DNA of 64,000 bases from Halomonas icarae (lineage in GTDB: Bacteria; Pseudomonadota; Gammaproteobacteria; Pseudomonadales; Halomonadaceae): the NCBI RefSeq assembly GCF_009901955.1, contig NZ_WUTS01000001.1, forward strand, positions 1,806,817-1,870,816, read 5' to 3'. Below, piece by piece: positions 1-8,344 of this stretch. A program made the translations under genes and the position numbers. The notes under the pieces were generated by a model. It saw only the letters and a program-made list of their open reading frames with translations. It was not told the origin of the DNA and did not search any database. The number at the start of each line of letters is the position of its first letter. Position 1 is the first letter of the stretch.

Positions 1-225
1 CAGCTCCACGAGCTCCTGCCCCATCACTGGCAGCACACTGCCTGATTACTCGCAAGCGGTGATGCCCGTTCGCTTACTCCAGTACGCTCAGCGCACTCAT
101 TCCATATGCGCCATTCGGCATCAGCCTTACCCAATCACACGCAATAGCATGCTTGAGGTCTTCACGTGCCTGGAACACTCCGCCACGGCTGAGCTGGCAC
201 TGATGCCACTCATATATCAGGCATA
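1..225. other. Left-edge stretch with no supported gene
   Basis: No convincing coding frame is seen here. A minus-strand ATG at 24 could begin a gene running off the left edge, but only eight codons are visible and there is no clear ribosome binding site, so I do not call it. Confidence 0.4.
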
Positions 226-251
226 AGAAAGCCGGCCCTCAAGGGGCCGGC
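226..251 (-). terminator. Rho-independent terminator of the porin gene
   Basis: An 8-bp stem, GCCGGCCC (231-238) with GGGCCGGC (244-251), has a five-base loop. Read on the minus strand it is followed by TTTCTTA. It lies about 40 bases after the porin stop codon. Confidence 0.85.
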
Positions 252-293
252 CTCGTTCATACTACGCTCGCTAGTGGCGAGGGACAGCGTCGC

Positions 294-1364
294 TTAGAAG
301 AAGTAGCGAGCGCCGACCAGGTAGTAGACGTCGTCGTTCAGCTCTTTGATCTTGGAATCTTTCAGATCGGCATCTGCATCGTTCAGCTCCAGGAACGTCT
401 GGAAGCTGTCGCTGACATTGTAGTACGCGCCGGCGGCCCAAGCATCACGCTTACTGTCGCGCTTATCCTCATCAACCTTGTAGTAGTCGAGGGCAAAGGC
501 CCACTGGTTGACGGCGTAGCTCATACCGACACCCCAAGTGTCAAAGCCGTCTTTAGCGCCATTACCGCTGTCATCTTGGGTCTCGTAGCCCAGACGACCG
601 GAGAAGCCCGGCATAAACTCATAGGAAGCAGTAGCACCGTAGAGCATCTCGTCGTTGCCGCCACCTTCGACGACGTCATCGACGGCACCCAGCGCCAGGC
701 GCAGGTTATCGATTTCGTACTTCAGCGCACCCTGGAAGGCCACTTCGGTGCTCTTATCGACATCTGCTTGGGTAGCACCATCTTCACCAAGTTCTGCACC
801 GCGGTTGCTGTAATGCTTACCCTGCAGTGCGACGCTGAAGCCGGCCAGATTCGGGGTCATATAGGCGACGGAGTCCCCACGTGACTGAATCGTGTGGCCA
901 GCGAACTCCAGGCCGCGGTCGATGTAGACATCGAACGGCAGAGAGACATACTGGTTATAGATGGAGTCGAAGTTACCCGCCTGCACGGTACCCCAACTAT
1001 CGCTGCGCAGACCGATGTAGGCCTGGCGGGTCTCACTGAAGGCATCAAAGTCGTTGCCGAACTTGTTACCTGACTCGTCCGCGCGGAAACGCCACTCGAC
1101 GCGACCGAAGGCGGTCAAGTCGGAGGTGACTTCATGACTCATGCGCAGGCCGAGACGCGAGTAGACATCAACGAAATCTGCATCGTTGTTGATTTCAGCG
1201 CCAGTATCTTCGTTACGGTCAACACCACCGCCGGCGACGCCCATGGCGATACGGCCATAGACGTCCAGTTTGGTGCCGTCCTGGTCATAAACGGTAGCAG
1301 CCTGAGCGCCGGTGGCGATCATGGCGCCAGCAATAGCAGTCGCTAACAGTGTCTTCTTCATCAT
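294..1364 (-). CDS. Gram-negative general porin
   Basis: This is an outer-membrane beta-barrel porin for diffusion of small hydrophilic solutes. The protein of about 356 residues starts with a typical signal peptide (MKKTLLATAIAGAMIATGAQA) followed by ATVYDQDGTKLDVYGR, the usual first strand of the OmpC/OmpF-like family. It has alternating strand patterns throughout and ends in YYLVGARYFF, with the terminal Phe needed for Bam-dependent insertion. The frame is open further upstream, but the ATGATG at 1364/1361 is preceded by AAAGGAA at good spacing, so the upstream extension is rejected. It is a single-gene unit with its own terminator. Substrate preference cannot be told from sequence. Confidence 0.93.
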   Translation of the reverse strand: MMKKTLLATAIAGAMIATGAQAATVYDQDGTKLDVYGRIAMGVAGGGVDRNEDTGAEINNDADFVDVYSRLGLRMSHEVTSDLTAFGRVEWRFRADESGNKFGNDFDAFSETRQAYIGLRSDSWGTVQAGNFDSIYNQYVSLPFDVYIDRGLEFAGHTIQSRGDSVAYMTPNLAGFSVALQGKHYSNRGAELGEDGATQADVDKSTEVAFQGALKYEIDNLRLALGAVDDVVEGGGNDEMLYGATASYEFMPGFSGRLGYETQDDSGNGAKDGFDTWGVGMSYAVNQWAFALDYYKVDEDKRDSKRDAWAAGAYYNVSDSFQTFLELNDADADLKDSKIKELNDDVYYLVGARYFF

Positions 1365-1769
1365 GATGATGTTCCTTTGACTAGCAGTCTGTTTCGATCG
1401 TTTGTTGCCGACCACTCTTGGGCGGTTCGGCAGGCCTGGCCGGTCTGCGCCGGCTCGTCTCGGCTAACCTTCTCGCGAAGGGTGAGTGCCGGTGCGAGCC
1501 ACACTTCGGCAAAGCCTTAGTTATATTCCAATGCTCGCAGGAGCAACCTTATACCGGGTCATGAGGGAACGCAAGAAGAAAAAACACTGTTTTCCTATGT
1601 GCCGCCCTCACCACGCGGAACTTTCCACCAAAAATGCAAACACGCGCCTCACGGCGGTTGCTGCATAATGCCCTGCCGATATGACGAACACAAGTCAACG
1701 CCTGCCAACGCGCCATATCGTTAGCACCAAAAAATTAATAATCAGTTAAATCAATCGATTAAGAGATAG
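1365..1769. other. Intergenic region upstream of the porin
   Basis: This 405-base gap has more AT than its neighbours, especially at 1540-1770. It should hold the porin promoter and the 3' end of the FinO-domain transcript. An AT-rich TATAAC-like segment near 1519-1524 (minus strand) is a possible -10 element, but no clear -35 is seen. No gene is supported here. Confidence 0.4.
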
Positions 1770-3068
1770 TCAGCGACCATTATGCTTGGCCATCAGGGCC
1801 GAGAGTTTCTCTTCCATGGTGCTCGGTGATGACGCGACATCGGCCTGGTGGGGGGCCGAATCGGCAATAGCGCCCTGCCCTTTCGAGGCGACTTGCCTGG
1901 CATCGCCCTTCACCTTGGCATTCGGCTGACTCTTGCCCTTGGCCGACTCCTTGGTCGCCTTGCCACGGCGCTGTTGCTGTCGGGCCTGGCTGTTGCGCCC
2001 CTTCCCGGCACGCTTCTCACCCTGCAGGCGGTCGAGCTTGCGGTGAGCGTAGTCGGCGGCCTGGGCATCCACCTTGCCGGTGGGCTGGCCGTCGAGATCG
2101 ATGCGCTCAGCGTTCTCGCGCATCGCCTTGAGGTAGCGCGGCAGATTGACGTAGCAGGCCAGGGCGCGCCGCACCAGCTTCTCGGGCCAGGGCTCGCGGC
2201 TGGCCAGCAGCTCGTGGATACCGACCATCAAGGGGCGGGTATGGCCCTTGAAGAAGGCATTGGGGTAGCGCGTATACCACTCGCCGAGCAGCGCCTGGGG
2301 TGAGGGTGGCCCCTCCTCTCGCCCGATAAATCGGGCTCCTACAGGGTGGGAAGCATCGGACACCTCCGCCTGGTAGGAGCCGGATTTATCCGTGGTCCGA
2401 CATATCGGCGATTGCGGTGTTTCCGATACGCCCGCCTGGTAGGAGCCGGATGTATCCGGCGATTGCGGCGACTCTTCAGGCGATTGCGGGGCATCCATCG
2501 CGCGATAAATCGCGCTCCTACGAGGCGGGTGGCCTAAATCATCGCTGTGGGGAACGGATTGATCCGCCGGTGCCGATGCTGCGGTATTTGTCTGAGCCGC
2601 CGGACGGTGGCCGATCAGCGCGGAGAGCCCCTGGGAGCGTCGACCGGGGCGGAAGCCGCCCTCGGCAGGTTGGCCGCTGGTCAAACGTTCGTGAAGATGG
2701 CGGTTATGGGCCTCCAGCTCGCTGTTCTGCTCGTCGAGCTCGCGGCACTCCTCCTCCAGCTCACGACACTGCTCCTCCAGCCTGCGCCGCTCACCCTCCA
2801 GGATGCGGTATGTCTCTTCCAGCCCGCGGTGCGCTTCGGCGAGCTCCCGGTGGGCGGCTTGCGCCTCGGCCAGGCGGCGTTCCAGCTCACCGAGCCGCTG
2901 GGCGAGCTCACCCTGCACGCTCTCGGCGTGGCGGCGAGCCCCTCGCTCATTTGCCAGGCGCTCCAGCAGCGATCGGGTGCGCCCATCCAGGGCGTCCAGC
3001 AGCGAGTGTACGCGTTGCTCGGCCAAACCGTTCTCCTTCCACAGACTCTGAGATACAGGCGGTGTCAT
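1770..3068 (-). CDS. FinO/ProQ-domain RNA-binding protein with long coiled coil
   Basis: This is a predicted RNA chaperone of about 432 residues. From the ATG at 3068, residues 25-130 form an Arg/Glu-rich coiled coil. Residues 180-253 are a low-complexity linker. Residues 255-350 match the ProQ/FinO fold (LLGEWYTRYPNAFF, then ALACYVNLPRYLKAM). The remainder is a Lys/Arg/Gln-rich tail like other ProQ proteins. ProQ-family proteins bind structured sRNAs and 3' UTRs. The linker is encoded by four REP-like repeats kept in frame. The open frame extends to 3248, but that part lies inside folA and is rejected. It follows folA by 37 bases and is probably cotranscribed. The coiled-coil N-terminus is not that of classical ProQ, so no symbol is given. 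Confidence 0.82.
   Translation of the reverse strand: MTPPVSQSLWKENGLAEQRVHSLLDALDGRTRSLLERLANERGARRHAESVQGELAQRLGELERRLAEAQAAHRELAEAHRGLEETYRILEGERRRLEEQCRELEEECRELDEQNSELEAHNRHLHERLTSGQPAEGGFRPGRRSQGLSALIGHRPAAQTNTAASAPADQSVPHSDDLGHPPRRSAIYRAMDAPQSPEESPQSPDTSGSYQAGVSETPQSPICRTTDKSGSYQAEVSDASHPVGARFIGREEGPPSPQALLGEWYTRYPNAFFKGHTRPLMVGIHELLASREPWPEKLVRRALACYVNLPRYLKAMRENAERIDLDGQPTGKVDAQAADYAHRKLDRLQGEKRAGKGRNSQARQQQRRGKATKESAKGKSQPNAKVKGDARQVASKGQGAIADSAPHQADVASSPSTMEEKLSALMAKHNGR
2321..2521. repeat. Four REP-like repeats inside a coding sequence
   Basis: The copies are at 2321-2342 (minus), 2373-2414 (plus), 2439-2466 (plus) and 2497-2521 (minus). Each is a variant of GTAGGAGCGCGATTTATCGC. 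Translated in the host gene they give GARFIGRE, DKSGSYQA, DTSGSYQA and [10 protein letters not shown]. None breaks the reading frame. Confidence 0.9.
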
Positions 3069-3105
3069 CAAGTCTGTGCCAGATGCGCGCCCATGACAAA
3101 TGTCG

Positions 3106-3687
3106 TTAGGCGCCGACGCTCTCCCGGTGCTGATCTTCGCGACGACGGTACTCGACGAAGTCGTAGGCGGGCTGCCCTTCGGCGGGGCTACCGGCCACCC
3201 GCTGGACCTCCACCCATTCGTCAGAATCGATCTCGGGGAAGCGGGCATCGCCCTCCACCTCGATATCCACTTCGGTCAGGTAGAGGCGGCTGGCGTGGGG
3301 CAACGCCTGGGCATAGATCTCGGCGCCCCCCATCACCATGATCTCCTCCGCCCCATCGATGGTCGCCTGCTGGTCGGCCAGGGTCAGCGCCGAGGCGATA
3401 TCGTGGCAGACGCGGATGCCGTCATGCTGAAAGCTCTCGTCACGAGTCACCACGATATTCAGCCGCCCGGGCAGCGGCCGGCCGATGGACTGAAAGGTCT
3501 TGCGCCCCATCACCAGCGGTTTGGCCTGGGTCATGCGCTTGAAGAACTTGAGGTCCTCGGGCAGGTACCACGGCAGCGCGTTGTCGACGCCGATCACTCG
3601 ATGGCGATCCATGGCGGCGATCATGGCGATGGGCACCAGGGTGTCATCCATGAACGCCTCGTTGCTCACTGGCTCGGCCTGGCTCAT
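3106..3687 (-). CDS. folA: Dihydrofolate reductase
   Basis: FolA reduces dihydrofolate to tetrahydrofolate with NADPH, regenerating the cofactor used up by thymidylate synthase. The 193-residue protein shows [18 protein letters not shown], the catalytic acid in LPEDLKFFK, the NADPH-binding [17 protein letters not shown] and the VMGGAEIY motif near the C-terminus. The start ATG overlaps the thyA stop (ATGA, 3684-3687), which suggests translational coupling. A second in-frame ATG at 3651 is closer to the usual family N-terminus and could also be used. Confidence 0.95.
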   Translation of the reverse strand: MSQAEPVSNEAFMDDTLVPIAMIAAMDRHRVIGVDNALPWYLPEDLKFFKRMTQAKPLVMGRKTFQSIGRPLPGRLNIVVTRDESFQHDGIRVCHDIASALTLADQQATIDGAEEIMVMGGAEIYAQALPHASRLYLTEVDIEVEGDARFPEIDSDEWVEVQRVAGSPAEGQPAYDFVEYRRREDQHRESVGA

Positions 3688-4520
3688 ACGGCAACCTCCG
3701 CCTTGATGTGTGGATGAGGGTCATAGCCCTCGATGGCGATATGCTCGATGCGAAAGTCGAACAGATCGGACACATCAGGGTCGAGCACCAGCCGGGGCGC
3801 CGGGCGCGGGGCACGTGACAGCTGCTCCTCGGCCTGCTCGAGATGATTCAGATAGAGATGGGCATCGCCCAGGGTGTGGATAAATTCGCCGGGCGCCAAC
3901 CCCGCCACCTGGGCGATCATCTGGGTCAGCAGCGCATAGCTGGCGATATTGAAGGGCACGCCCAGGAAGATATCGGCGCTGCGCTGGTAGAGCTGGCAGG
4001 AGAGTCGCCCCTCGGCCACGTAGAACTGGAACAGGCAGTGACAAGGGGGCAGCTGCATCTCGTCGACCTGGGCGGGGTTCCAGGCGGAGACGATCAGGCG
4101 CCGTGAGCGCGGATTGACCCGCAGCTGCTCGAGCAGGCCCGCGATCTGGTCGACATGGCCACCGCGGGGGTCGGGCCAGCTGCGCCATTGGTAGCCATAG
4201 ATCGGCCCCAGGTCGCCGTTGGTATCGGCCCACTCGTCCCAGATGCGAACGCCATGCTCCTTGAGGTAGCCAATATTGGTGTCGCCGGCCAGGAACCACA
4301 GCAGCTCGTGGAAGATCGAGCGGGTGTGGAGCTTCTTGGTGGTCAGCAGCGGAAAGCCGCGGGCCAGGTCGAAGCGCATCTGGTGGCCGAAGATCGAACG
4401 GGTCCCTACCCCGGTGCGATCGTCACGCTCCACACCATGGTCTAGCACCTGGCGCATCAGGTCGAGGTAGGGCTGCTCGAGAGCGGGCTGTTCGAGGGCG
4501 GGCTGAGTATCGTCGGTCAC
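3684..4520 (-). CDS. thyA: Thymidylate synthase
   Basis: ThyA methylates dUMP to dTMP using methylene-tetrahydrofolate and releases dihydrofolate, which FolA next door recycles. The 278-residue protein has [18 protein letters not shown], the catalytic Cys160 in [13 protein letters not shown], the [19 protein letters not shown] substrate motif and the typical C-terminal [10 protein letters not shown]. It is about 14 residues longer than the E. coli enzyme. The extra part includes a small tandem duplication at the N-terminus ([10 protein letters not shown]). It is coupled to folA by a 4-base overlap, and REP-like repeats separate it from lgt upstream. Confidence 0.97.
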   Translation of the reverse strand: MTDDTQPALEQPALEQPYLDLMRQVLDHGVERDDRTGVGTRSIFGHQMRFDLARGFPLLTTKKLHTRSIFHELLWFLAGDTNIGYLKEHGVRIWDEWADTNGDLGPIYGYQWRSWPDPRGGHVDQIAGLLEQLRVNPRSRRLIVSAWNPAQVDEMQLPPCHCLFQFYVAEGRLSCQLYQRSADIFLGVPFNIASYALLTQMIAQVAGLAPGEFIHTLGDAHLYLNHLEQAEEQLSRAPRPAPRLVLDPDVSDLFDFRIEHIAIEGYDPHPHIKAEVAV

Positions 4521-4589
4521 GGTATCGTCAGGGGCGGATGGCTGGAAGGCGGATTCTACACGTCCAACGGTGGCGATGGGAGGCCGGGC

Positions 4590-4679
4590 ATCGCGCGATA
4601 AATCGCGCTCCTACGAGATCGGTGGCTTGCAACCATTCTGTAGGAGCCCGACTCACCGGGCGATAAATCGCGCCTCTAC
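4590..4679. repeat. REP-like repeats between lgt and thyA
   Basis: A full minus-oriented copy is at 4590-4614. A diverged plus copy at 4641-4664 partly overlaps a minus copy at 4658-4679. The last copy contains the lgt stop codon: TAG of GTAGAGGCGCGATT read on the minus strand. They fill most of the 155-base gap in an otherwise operon-like series. Confidence 0.85.
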
Positions 4680-5467
4680 GCTACCTTGGCATCCACCGGT
4701 TGGCGGCGCGACCAGGCGATCAGTGCCACTCCACCGGCGATCATCGGTAGCGTCAGCAGCATGCCCATGGTGAACCAGCCGAAGGCCAGGTAACCGATAT
4801 GGGCATCCGGCAGGCGGTAGAACTCCACCAGGAAGCGGAAGGCGCCATAGAGCGTGAGGAACAGCCCCGAGGTCAGGCCACGGCGGCGCGGCGTGGCGGT
4901 AACACACCACAGCACGATGAACAGTACCGCCCCTTCGAGGGCCGCTTCATAGAGCGACGAGGGGTGGCGCGGCTCGGGGCCGAGCCCGGGGAATGGCATG
5001 CCCCAGGGCATCTCGGTGATCGCCCCAGGCAGTTCGTGGTTGATGAAGTTGCCGATGCGCCCCGCCCCCAGGCCGATGGGCACCAGCGGGGCCACGAAGT
5101 CGGTCAGAGTGAAGAACGCCAGCCGCTTCTTTCTGGCAAACCACCACATGGCCACCAGCACACCGAGCAGGCCGCCATGGAAGCTCATGCCGCCATCCCA
5201 CACCCGCACGATCCACAGCGGATCGGCCAGCCACTGGTCGAGACCATAGAAGAGCGCATAGCCCAGCCGACCACCCAGCACGACCCCCAGGGCGGCGTAG
5301 AAGATCAGGTCGCCAATATCGTCCTGGCTCAGGTCAATTCGCGCGGCGCGCCGGCGCCCCAGGAACCAGGCGGCGACGAAGCCCACCAAATACATCAGGC
5401 CATACCAGTGCACCTGGAAGGGGCCGAGGGAGATCGCCACGGGGTTGATATCAGGGTAGGAGAGCAT
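4676..5467 (-). CDS. lgt: Prolipoprotein diacylglyceryl transferase
   Basis: Lgt transfers diacylglycerol from phosphatidylglycerol to the lipobox cysteine of prolipoproteins, the first step of lipoprotein maturation in the inner membrane. The 263-residue polytopic protein shows the Lgt signature [14 protein letters not shown], the conserved [11 protein letters not shown] segment, and C-terminal [17 protein letters not shown]. The lgt-thyA-folA order is common in related bacteria. Its stop codon lies inside a REP-like repeat, and a seven-base tandem repeat sits just upstream of the start. Confidence 0.96.
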   Translation of the reverse strand: MLSYPDINPVAISLGPFQVHWYGLMYLVGFVAAWFLGRRRAARIDLSQDDIGDLIFYAALGVVLGGRLGYALFYGLDQWLADPLWIVRVWDGGMSFHGGLLGVLVAMWWFARKKRLAFFTLTDFVAPLVPIGLGAGRIGNFINHELPGAITEMPWGMPFPGLGPEPRHPSSLYEAALEGAVLFIVLWCVTATPRRRGLTSGLFLTLYGAFRFLVEFYRLPDAHIGYLAFGWFTMGMLLTLPMIAGGVALIAWSRRQPVDAKVA

Positions 5468-5498
5468 GGAAATCCTTAAACACTGGAAGACGTAAGCT

Positions 5499-5561
5499 GT
5501 GAGTCGTGAGTCGTGAGTCGTGAGTCGTGAGTCGTGAGTCGTGAGTCGTGAGTCGTGAGCC
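5499..5561. repeat. Seven-base tandem repeat (GTGAGTC)8
   Basis: Eight perfect copies of GTGAGTC run from 5499 to 5554. A degenerate copy, GTGAGCC, follows at 5555-5561, and GTAAGCT precedes at 5492-5498. The array lies in the 176-base gap between the TSUP gene and lgt, starting 31 bases upstream of the lgt start codon. Confidence 0.97.
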
Positions 5562-5643
5562 AGTCTATGGCCATCAAGCCTACGCTAAAGGCCTTCTTGC
5601 AGCGTAAAGCGTATGGCTTATAGCTCTCGGCGAAGCCGAGTCG

Positions 5644-6438
5644 CTATAGCACGAAGGTAAGACCGACCGAGGCCAACAGGGCAGCGAAGGCCAGGCGCAG
5701 CACTCGGGCAGGCAGGCGATGGGCCAGCCTGACACCGAGGCGTGCGCAGGGCACGCTGGCGAGCACGATGCCCAGCAGTGCCGGCCACATCACGAAGCCG
5801 GTGGCACCGGCGGGAAGCAGGGCATTGCCCCAGCCGAGTACCGCAAAGGTGGCCGCGCCAAACAGGGCAATGGGAATTCCGCAGGCGGCCGAGGTGCCTA
5901 CGGCCTGGGTCAGCGTTGCACCACAGCGCGTCAGCCAGGGCACGCAGAGGGTGCCACCACCGATGCCGAACAGCGCGGAGATACCACCGATCACCCCACC
6001 GGCGGCGGCCATGGTGGCCCGCCCCGGTGCCACACTGCCAGGGCGTGGCCCGCGCGACAGCGCCATGCGCGCCGCCATCACCAGCACGAATATCCCGAAC
6101 AGGGTACCCAGGCTGCCGGCGGAGAGGCCATCGGCGACGAACACGCCGGCGATGGCGCCTAGCAGCAGCCCGGGCAGCAGGGCCACAAACCACGGCTGAT
6201 GGATGCTGCCGCGCCGGTAGTGACCCCAGGCCGACGAGGCGCCGGTCACCACGATGGTGGCGAGCGATGTGCCCACCGCCAGGTGCATGGTGATCTCGGG
6301 AGACACTCCCTGAACGCCAAACGCCACGACCAGGGCGGGCACGATGATCAACCCTCCTCCGACCCCGAACAGGCCGGCCAGGGTCCCGGCAACGGCGCCC
6401 AGCGCCAGGTAGCCGACGAAGACCAGCAGTAGCGTCAT
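5644..6438 (-). CDS. TSUP-family (TauE/SafE) membrane transporter
   Basis: This is a 264-residue inner-membrane protein with about eight hydrophobic segments in two repeated halves. Each half begins with the family motif: GTLAGLFGVGGGLIIVPAL near residue 20 and GGVIGGISALFGIGGGTLCVP near residue 148. TSUP members export sulfite, sulfoacetate or related small organic anions, but the substrate cannot be assigned here. Its ATG overlaps the stop of the upstream receiver gene (ATGA, 6435-6438), so the two are probably translated together. Confidence 0.88.
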   Translation of the reverse strand: MTLLLVFVGYLALGAVAGTLAGLFGVGGGLIIVPALVVAFGVQGVSPEITMHLAVGTSLATIVVTGASSAWGHYRRGSIHQPWFVALLPGLLLGAIAGVFVADGLSAGSLGTLFGIFVLVMAARMALSRGPRPGSVAPGRATMAAAGGVIGGISALFGIGGGTLCVPWLTRCGATLTQAVGTSAACGIPIALFGAATFAVLGWGNALLPAGATGFVMWPALLGIVLASVPCARLGVRLAHRLPARVLRLAFAALLASVGLTFVL

Positions 6439-7430
6439 GCGTCGGGCTCCACGAGGCGCTCGGGCAGCCAGCGGATGACCCGCTCGACCAGCTCCTGGGG
6501 GCGATAGGGCTTGGCGAGGAAGTCATCCAGCCCCGCTTCGCTGAAACGCCGCCGATCATCGTCGCCCACGTTGGCGGTCAGCGCGACCAGCACACTGCCA
6601 TTCCCCCCGTGCCCGGCTCGCTCCTGTTCACGCCAGCGGCGGCTGGTTTCCATGCCGTCCATGCCTTCCATAAAGATATCCATCAGCACCAGATCGAAGT
6701 GTTCCTGTTTCTGAAGCGCCAGGGCCTCGCTCCCCGAGGTGACCGCGGTGACATCGAGCCCTTCACGCTCCAGTACCTGACGGGCCAGCATCAGATTGAC
6801 CGGGCCGTCGTCGACGATCAGCACGCGCCCCTGGCGAGTGGATGGCCGCGTCGACGCCTCTTCACCTCCGGTCAGCCCCTTGAGCAGTTCACCCAGGTCG
6901 ACGAGGCGCTCGCGCAGCTCGTTGACGAGAGTCGTCTCGGCGCGGGGGGCTGATGCCGGATCGCCGGCGAGTTCGTCGAGCCGCTGGCGCAGGCGCTGCA
7001 GCTCGCGGCCCATCAGGCTCAGATAATCGGATTTAAGCCGCGATGCCTCGCGGGCCCGCTCGCGGCCCGCCATCAATCGGGAAAGCTTCTGCTTGCCTTG
7101 GGCGAGATCATCCTGAAGGTCGCGCACCTGACGGCGCAGCCGCGCTTCGGCCAACGACGCCCCGGCATCAACCACCGGCTTGTTGCGAGGCGTAGCCGGC
7201 TCCTCGACCGGCGCTGGGTCCCGTTGACCCCGCGGCCAGCGGCAGGGCTGCAGCACCAGCAGCATCAGGTTAAGGCTCGAACCCAACAGCAGGGCCATCA
7301 GCCAGGCCGAGGCTTCGCCACCGGCATACAGCAGAAGGCCGGCACCGCCCACCAGCAGGGCCAGCTGGATCAGCAGCGCCACCATGATAAGGGGAGAAGG
7401 GCGCCGTGCGCCGCGCAACTCGTTTCGCAT
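6435..7430 (-). CDS. Membrane-anchored orphan receiver protein, degenerate kinase remnant
   Basis: This 331-residue protein has two N-terminal membrane segments (about 13-35 and 41-62), a coiled region (95-160) and a complete receiver domain (202-320). The receiver has the acidic pair DD (207-208), phospho-acceptor Asp251 (LVLMDIFMEGMDG), the conserved Thr in ALTAN and Lys307 (LAKPYR). No ATPase domain lies between coil and receiver. The segment LKSDYLSLMGRELQRLRQRL (132-151) aligns with a histidine-kinase H-box (KSEFLANMSHELRTPL), but the phospho-accepting His is Arg142. It looks like a hybrid kinase reduced to anchor, dimerisation helix and receiver. The kinase that phosphorylates it must be elsewhere. 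Confidence 0.8.
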   Translation of the reverse strand: MRNELRGARRPSPLIMVALLIQLALLVGGAGLLLYAGGEASAWLMALLLGSSLNLMLLVLQPCRWPRGQRDPAPVEEPATPRNKPVVDAGASLAEARLRRQVRDLQDDLAQGKQKLSRLMAGRERAREASRLKSDYLSLMGRELQRLRQRLDELAGDPASAPRAETTLVNELRERLVDLGELLKGLTGGEEASTRPSTRQGRVLIVDDGPVNLMLARQVLEREGLDVTAVTSGSEALALQKQEHFDLVLMDIFMEGMDGMETSRRWREQERAGHGGNGSVLVALTANVGDDDRRRFSEAGLDDFLAKPYRPQELVERVIRWLPERLVEPDA

Positions 7431-7534
7431 CCGTCATGTTAGCCGTTAACGAGGTGTGGGCCGAGTGTACGCCGCCACGCGGCGGCTGTCATCGCGGGCT
7501 TCCCCGCTTGATCTCGAGCCGCTAAGCTGGCCGT

Positions 7535-8314
7535 ATGTGTCTGATTGCCTTCGACCATCGTCCAGGCGACACCTGGCCCTTGCGCCTGGTCGCCAATCGC
7601 GACGAATTTCACGCCCGCCCCGCCGCTGCGCTGGCCGCCTGGTGCGACGCCCCCGAGATTGTCGGCGGTCGCGACCTGGAAGCCGGCGGCACCTGGCTGG
7701 CGATCCACCGCGGTGGCCGCTTCGCGGCGGTCACCAATGTGCGCGACCCACGCCTGCGGGTACCCGATGGCGCGCCGAGCCGTGGTGGCCTGGTCCATGA
7801 TGCCTTGACTCACCCCGAGCTGGAGGGCTGGCTGGCGCATCTGGAGCGGGGCGAGGCGCTGCGTTATGCCGGCTTCAATCTGCTGGCCGGTGATGGCGAA
7901 CGGCTGTGGCACCTGCATCGCGGCCTCGACGGGGTCTGGCTGCGCCAAGTGCCACCCGGCCTCCACGGACTCTCCAATGCCGCCCTCAATACTCCCTGGC
8001 CGAAGCTGATCGAGGCCCGCCGGGGGCTCGGCCACGCCATTCAGCATGGCCGCTGGCCGGAGGACGCCCTGGCGGCGATGGCCGACTCACGCCCCGCCGA
8101 CGATCACGCCCTGCCGGATACCGGCGTGGGTTTCGATCTGGAGCGCACCCTCTCCTCGCCCTTTATCGTCGGCGACACCTATGGCACTCGCGCGATGACC
8201 TGGTTGAACTGGCACGCCAGCGGGCGCATGGAGATCGGGGAGAAACGCTTCGGGCCGGGGGGAGTAGCGGAGGGGGAGACCTTTTTGATCGCCGAAATGT
8301 CGGACCACCGATAA
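7535..8314 (+). CDS. NRDE-family protein (TANGO2-like)
   Basis: This 259-residue protein begins MCLIAF and has the family-defining NRDE motif at residues 21-24, then GGRDLEAGGTWLAIHRGGRFAAVTNVR. The family (Ser/Thr-rich protein T10 / TANGO2) resembles Ntn-type hydrolases. Its bacterial function is unknown, although eukaryotic members are linked to heme and lipid handling. It reads away from the receiver gene and towards ptsP. The final codons run into a REP-like repeat that supplies the TAA stop (8312-8314), so the C-terminus may have been set by the repeat. Confidence 0.88.
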   Translation: MCLIAFDHRPGDTWPLRLVANRDEFHARPAAALAAWCDAPEIVGGRDLEAGGTWLAIHRGGRFAAVTNVRDPRLRVPDGAPSRGGLVHDALTHPELEGWLAHLERGEALRYAGFNLLAGDGERLWHLHRGLDGVWLRQVPPGLHGLSNAALNTPWPKLIEARRGLGHAIQHGRWPEDALAAMADSRPADDHALPDTGVGFDLERTLSSPFIVGDTYGTRAMTWLNWHASGRMEIGEKRFGPGGVAEGETFLIAEMSDHR

Positions 8315-8328
8315 ATCGCGCTCCTACG
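8309..8328 (-). repeat. REP-like repeat at the NRDE gene stop
   Basis: The minus-oriented copy ACCGATAAATCGCGCTCCTAC contains the TAA stop of the NRDE gene (8312-8314). It lies in the 30-base gap between two convergent genes. Confidence 0.88.
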
Positions 8329-8344
8329 TCCTACGGCTTAGCGC

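Noticed and set aside
1486-1668. Short plus-strand frame between porin and the FinO-domain gene
   Set aside because: It lies in an AT-rich promoter region and shows no coding character.
3069-3248. N-terminal extension of the FinO-domain protein
   Set aside because: It overlaps the 3' part of folA and has no family similarity.
5499-5561. CRISPR array
   Set aside because: Seven-base units with no spacers, and no cas genes anywhere in the window.
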